A stretch of 64,000 nt of DNA, from contig OZ242258.1 in the NCBI GenBank assembly GCA_965207025.1, positions 248,001 through 312,000 of the forward strand, written 5' to 3'. The translations under genes and the position numbers were made by a program. Source of the DNA: Bin87 sp034423595 (GTDB lineage: Bacteria; Chloroflexota; Dehalococcoidia; Lucifugimonadales; UBA3495). The notes below the pieces were generated by a model. The model did not search any database and had not been told where the DNA came from. It saw nothing but the letters and a program-made list of their open reading frames with translations. This document shows, piece after piece, positions 61,009 through 64,000 of the stretch (positions within the stretch are counted from its first letter, which is position 1; the number at the start of each line of letters is the position of its first letter).

Positions 61009-62778
61009 ATGAATATCCGGAAGAGGTTTCATTCCAAAATCTGGTTGGCCGCTCTCGTGGGGGTTCTTGCTTTGATTATATCGGCCTGCGGCGGTGGGGC
61101 AACACCTCAAGCTCCGGCTGCGACCGCCGCTCCGGCAGCCGCGGCATCCGAGACTTCCAGCGCGCCAGCGGTCACCGCTGCACCTGCCGCCCCGGTGGCT
61201 ACCGAGGCGCCGGCGTCTCCCCCCGCGGCTGCGGAGGTATCCGGCAAAGTTACCATCATGCAAACGGTGTTCGGTACTGAGGCTTTCGAGCCCAGGTACA
61301 CCCTCGGCCTGGGGGAAACCACCTACCAGCGCGCCCTGCACGCCCTGCTGGTCGAGGGCAACCACGATACCCAGATGGTCCCGGGCATAGCCTCGGCCTG
61401 GGAAGTTTCCGAGGATGGATTCACCTGGACCATGACCATACCCGCCGATCACCCAGCTACCTTCCACAACGGAGACCAGGTAACCATCAACGACGTTGAA
61501 TTCAGCTTCCAGCGTTACTTTGGCCCTGAGGCTGAAGAGGGCGCGACCAGCACCGGAGCCATCAACTGGTCCCGCCTGACGGACCGAATAGAAATCACCG
61601 GGCCCGAAACCATCGAGGTCACCCACAACAAGCTCTCGTCATCCTTCCCGTTCACCTACTCCGCTCTACAATCCTCCTCCGACGGTGGCTCAATCCTGCC
61701 CCAGAAGTACCACGAAGAGGTGGGCGAGGACGCCTACGCCGACGCTCCCATTGGCGCCGGTCCCTTCCGGCTGGTCGAATTCAAGCGATCCGAGCAACTG
61801 TTGTTCGAGCAATTCCCGGACTACTATTACAACCCCGATAACGGTTACCCCGAAGACCGGCGGATGAAGTTCAAGACGCTGGATATGCGGCTGGTGCCCG
61901 AGGAGTCCACCAGGGTTTCCGCCCTGCTGGCCGGAGAGGCCGACATTGTCGAAGTAACCCTCCAATCGAGGGAGAGGGTGGAGGCGGCCGGTGGTCGATA
62001 CGTCTGGATTGAGGAGGCATCCTACACCCAGGTGCGCCCCATCGGGTGCTGGATTCCGGAACTTCCCTGCAACGACAAACGGGTGCGCTATGCACTGGAC
62101 TACGCCATCGACAAGGAACTGATACGGGACAATCTCTACGGCGGCACCGAAGGGGCCGGCCTAGCCGGCTTCGAGGCGGTGACCCCCAGCACCCTGGGCT
62201 ACAGCCCCGAACTGGACGCCACCCCCTACGACCCGGAGAGGGCCCGGGAACTCCTGGCGGAAGCCGGTTACCCCGGTGGCGAGGGTTATCCTCCCTTCAC
62301 CCTCTACACCTGGCAGGCCAGCGATACCCCGTTCATGGTGGAACACGCCGAACTGATCGCCCAGATGTGGCAGGACAACCTTGGGCTCGACGTAACGGTG
62401 GAGGCGGGCCAGAACGTGAGCATCCGGGAGCGCGTGCGCAACCGGGAACTGGATGGCCACGTTTACTTCCGCAGCAACGAGGGGCGCTGGGACGGCGGCA
62501 GCCTGGTACGCAGCATGCACTACCTGGACTCCAGCCTGCGCCAGTCGGAGGATCCCGAGCTGGTCAAGATAGCGGACGAAGGGCTGTCGGTAATGGACCC
62601 GGCCCTGCGCCAGGACGCCTACAACAAGATGTACCGGGCATCATGGGAGGAACACTATTCATTCAGCACCATCTACACCAACCTGCCCTTCGGTTTGAGC
62701 GAGCGCATCAACACCTATCAGCCGTGGCCCTTGGGGCCGTACCCCACGGCCTTGTGGACGGTTACCCTGAATCAGTAG
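61009..62778 (+). CDS. Peptide-type ABC transporter substrate-binding lipoprotein (copy 2)
   Basis: A 589-residue paralog of the gene at 58896. Signal ends LIISACGGG, linker rich in Ala/Pro, then SBP_bac_5 (IASAWEVSEDGFTWTM, VRYALDYAIDKELIRDNLYGGT, YSPELDATPYDPERARELLAEAGYPGG). GGAGG about eight bases before ATG 61009. Ends PLGPYPTALWTVTLNQ, nearly the same end as copy 1. Directly followed by the permease genes, so this copy is the likelier dedicated receptor. Confidence 0.92.
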   Translation: MNIRKRFHSKIWLAALVGVLALIISACGGGATPQAPAATAAPAAAASETSSAPAVTAAPAAPVATEAPASPPAAAEVSGKVTIMQTVFGTEAFEPRYTLGLGETTYQRALHALLVEGNHDTQMVPGIASAWEVSEDGFTWTMTIPADHPATFHNGDQVTINDVEFSFQRYFGPEAEEGATSTGAINWSRLTDRIEITGPETIEVTHNKLSSSFPFTYSALQSSSDGGSILPQKYHEEVGEDAYADAPIGAGPFRLVEFKRSEQLLFEQFPDYYYNPDNGYPEDRRMKFKTLDMRLVPEESTRVSALLAGEADIVEVTLQSRERVEAAGGRYVWIEEASYTQVRPIGCWIPELPCNDKRVRYALDYAIDKELIRDNLYGGTEGAGLAGFEAVTPSTLGYSPELDATPYDPERARELLAEAGYPGGEGYPPFTLYTWQASDTPFMVEHAELIAQMWQDNLGLDVTVEAGQNVSIRERVRNRELDGHVYFRSNEGRWDGGSLVRSMHYLDSSLRQSEDPELVKIADEGLSVMDPALRQDAYNKMYRASWEEHYSFSTIYTNLPFGLSERINTYQPWPLGPYPTALWTVTLNQ

Positions 62779-62828
62779 GATAGGGGCCTCCGCCCGCCGC
62801 CGGCAAAGTTGTTGGGTAAGGGAAACAC

Positions 62829-63746
62829 ATGCAGCGTTACATACTGTCCAGGGTATTGCAGGGAGTGATCGCTCTCCTGGCGCTCAGCCTGATTATCTTC
62901 ATGAGCGTCCACCTGTCCGGGGATCCGGCCCTGCTGCTGCTGCCGCCGGAAGCGACCACCGCCGACTACGAGCAGCTCAGGGAGAACCTGGGCCTGGACC
63001 GACCGATCCTGATCCAGTATGGCACCTTTCTCCTGAATGCGGTGCAGGGCGACTTTGGCCATTCCATCACCACCCGGCGCCCGGCCCGAGACGTGCTGCT
63101 GGAGCGGATTCCCGCCACCCTCCAGTTGGCGGCGGCGGGAATGATGCTGGCGATACTGATGGGGGTGCCGTTGGGCATCCTGTCCGCGGTCAAGCGGGAC
63201 TCGATTCTGGACAAAGCCTGCAAGCTGTTTGCCATCGCCGGCATCGGCGCTCCGCAATTCTGGGTAGCCATCATGCTCATCCTGCTGTTCGGCGCCATCC
63301 TCCAGTGGTTGCCCACCTACGGCCGGGGCGGGCCGTCCCACTTCGTGCTGCCTTCGTTCGTGCTGGCCTGGTCCATCATGGCCGGCATGATGCGTCTGGC
63401 GCGTTCGAGCATGCTGGAAGTGCTGGACAGCGAGTTCGTCAAATTCGCGCGGGTGAAGGGGTTGACGGAGCGGCTGGTCATCTGGAAACACGCTTTGCGA
63501 AACGCTCTGATCCCCCTGATCACCTTTGGCGGCATAAGTCTGGCAGGATTGCTTAACGGGGCCATTGTGGTGGAGGTCGTGTTCGCCTGGCCCGGCGTGG
63601 GACGCCTGATGCTGGAGGGCGTGGCCCAACGCAATTTCCCCATCGTGGAAGCCACCGTGCTTACTTCCGGTTTCTTCTATATCCTAACGTCCCTGTTTGT
63701 GGACATCCTCTATGTGTACGTGGACCCGAGAATCAGGATCGAGTAA
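62829..63746 (+). CDS. ABC transporter permease, DppB/OppB type
   Basis: A 305-residue permease with six membrane segments. N-terminal MQRYILSRVLQGVIALLALSL and LSGDPALLLLPPEATTADYEQLRENLGLDRP are the standard OppB start. The cytoplasmic EAA loop is EFVKFARVKGLTERLVIWKHALRNALIPLI. AAGGGA lies before ATG 62829. Pairs with the DppC-type gene that follows to form the channel of the importer. Confidence 0.95.
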   Translation: MQRYILSRVLQGVIALLALSLIIFMSVHLSGDPALLLLPPEATTADYEQLRENLGLDRPILIQYGTFLLNAVQGDFGHSITTRRPARDVLLERIPATLQLAAAGMMLAILMGVPLGILSAVKRDSILDKACKLFAIAGIGAPQFWVAIMLILLFGAILQWLPTYGRGGPSHFVLPSFVLAWSIMAGMMRLARSSMLEVLDSEFVKFARVKGLTERLVIWKHALRNALIPLITFGGISLAGLLNGAIVVEVVFAWPGVGRLMLEGVAQRNFPIVEATVLTSGFFYILTSLFVDILYVYVDPRIRIE

Positions 63747-63764
63747 AGCGAGAGAGAACTGGGC

Positions 63765-64000
63765 ATGGCACAGCAAACGGCAGTAACCGAAGCAAGCAGG
63801 CTCGGTCAGCTACAGAAGCGGCTCAGCGAGACCAAGCTGCCCTGGATCCCCATTGTGATCCTGGCCGTGCTGCTGGTGTGCTCCGCGCTGGCACCCCAGC
63901 TTTCCCCTCACGACCCCACCGACAAGGATGTCATCAACAGCCGCATCTCCCCGTTTGAAACCAGCGACTACCCGCTGGGCACTGACATCCTGGGTCGGGA
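63765..64000 (+). CDS. ABC transporter permease, DppC/OppC type (partial)
   Basis: First 78 codons of a second permease, cut by the window end. N-terminal cytoplasmic part (LSETKLPWIPIVILAVLLVCSALAP is the first membrane segment) and LSPHDPTDKD...YPLGTDILGRD, the conserved DppC stretch before the transport domain. ATG 63765, 19 bases after the dppB-like stop, with GAGAG upstream. ATPase genes probably follow outside. Confidence 0.93.
   Translation, partial: MAQQTAVTEASRLGQLQKRLSETKLPWIPIVILAVLLVCSALAPQLSPHDPTDKDVINSRISPFETSDYPLGTDILGR

Overview
The window (64 kb, GC-rich, roughly 60 to 65% by eye) looks like a chromosomal piece of an uncultured bacterium. The gene mix points to the Chloroflexota, possibly a SAR202-like lineage: lipoproteins with Ala/Pro/Ser linkers, family III CoA-transferases, a luciferase-like monooxygenase, several alpha/beta hydrolases, MmgE/PrpD, a berberine-bridge-type flavoprotein, and many short hairpin repeats between genes. 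This placement is inferred from content, not from a marker-gene tree.

Layout. 1-1.9 kb: zinc locus with a metal-binding lipoprotein that joins a ZnuA-like lobe to an AztD-like beta-propeller, a Fur/Zur regulator and a shared palindromic operator. 2.5-7.1 kb: DNA repair (8-oxoguanine glycosylase, DnaQ-DinG exonuclease/helicase) and a PHP phosphoesterase. 7.2-20 kb: mostly single catabolic genes (three alpha/beta hydrolases, dodecin, PQQ-type sugar dehydrogenase, FAD oxidoreductase, PuuE-like deacetylase, amidohydrolase, LLM monooxygenase, MBL nuclease). 20.1-25.8 kb: branched-chain amino acid operon ilvB-ilvN-ilvC-leuA, read leftward from a consensus promoter through a complete T-box riboswitch whose specifier reads as Leu CUC. 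25.85-26.2 kb: tmRNA with a readable tag.

26.5-33.3 kb is an accessory, decaying region: an orphan gene, a divergent pair of paralogous membrane proteins, a fibronectin-III gene with an in-frame stop, fused remnants of a histidine kinase and its response regulator, a GLUG-repeat gene with an internal deletion, and a copper nitrite reductase (nirK) with one frameshift. 34.2-45.5 kb is an envelope and iron region: a three-domain membrane protein (flippase-like, phosphodiesterase, GT2 glycosyltransferase), a twin-domain FEA1-like lipoprotein followed by an Fe3+-binding lipoprotein, a GT-C-like membrane protein, a sugar epimerase operon, and a collapsed bfd-bfr remnant.

45.5-54 kb: a double-domain CoA-transferase, a small hypothetical gene carrying an IS4-type insertion with intact terminal repeats and target duplication, a bicovalent-type FAD oxidase, MmgE/PrpD and a SnoaL-like protein. 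54-58.7 kb: ImuB-DnaE2 mutagenic repair pair. 58.9-64 kb: peptide-type ABC importer with two paralogous binding proteins and two permeases, cut by the window end. No tRNA, rRNA, CRISPR or prophage structural gene was seen.
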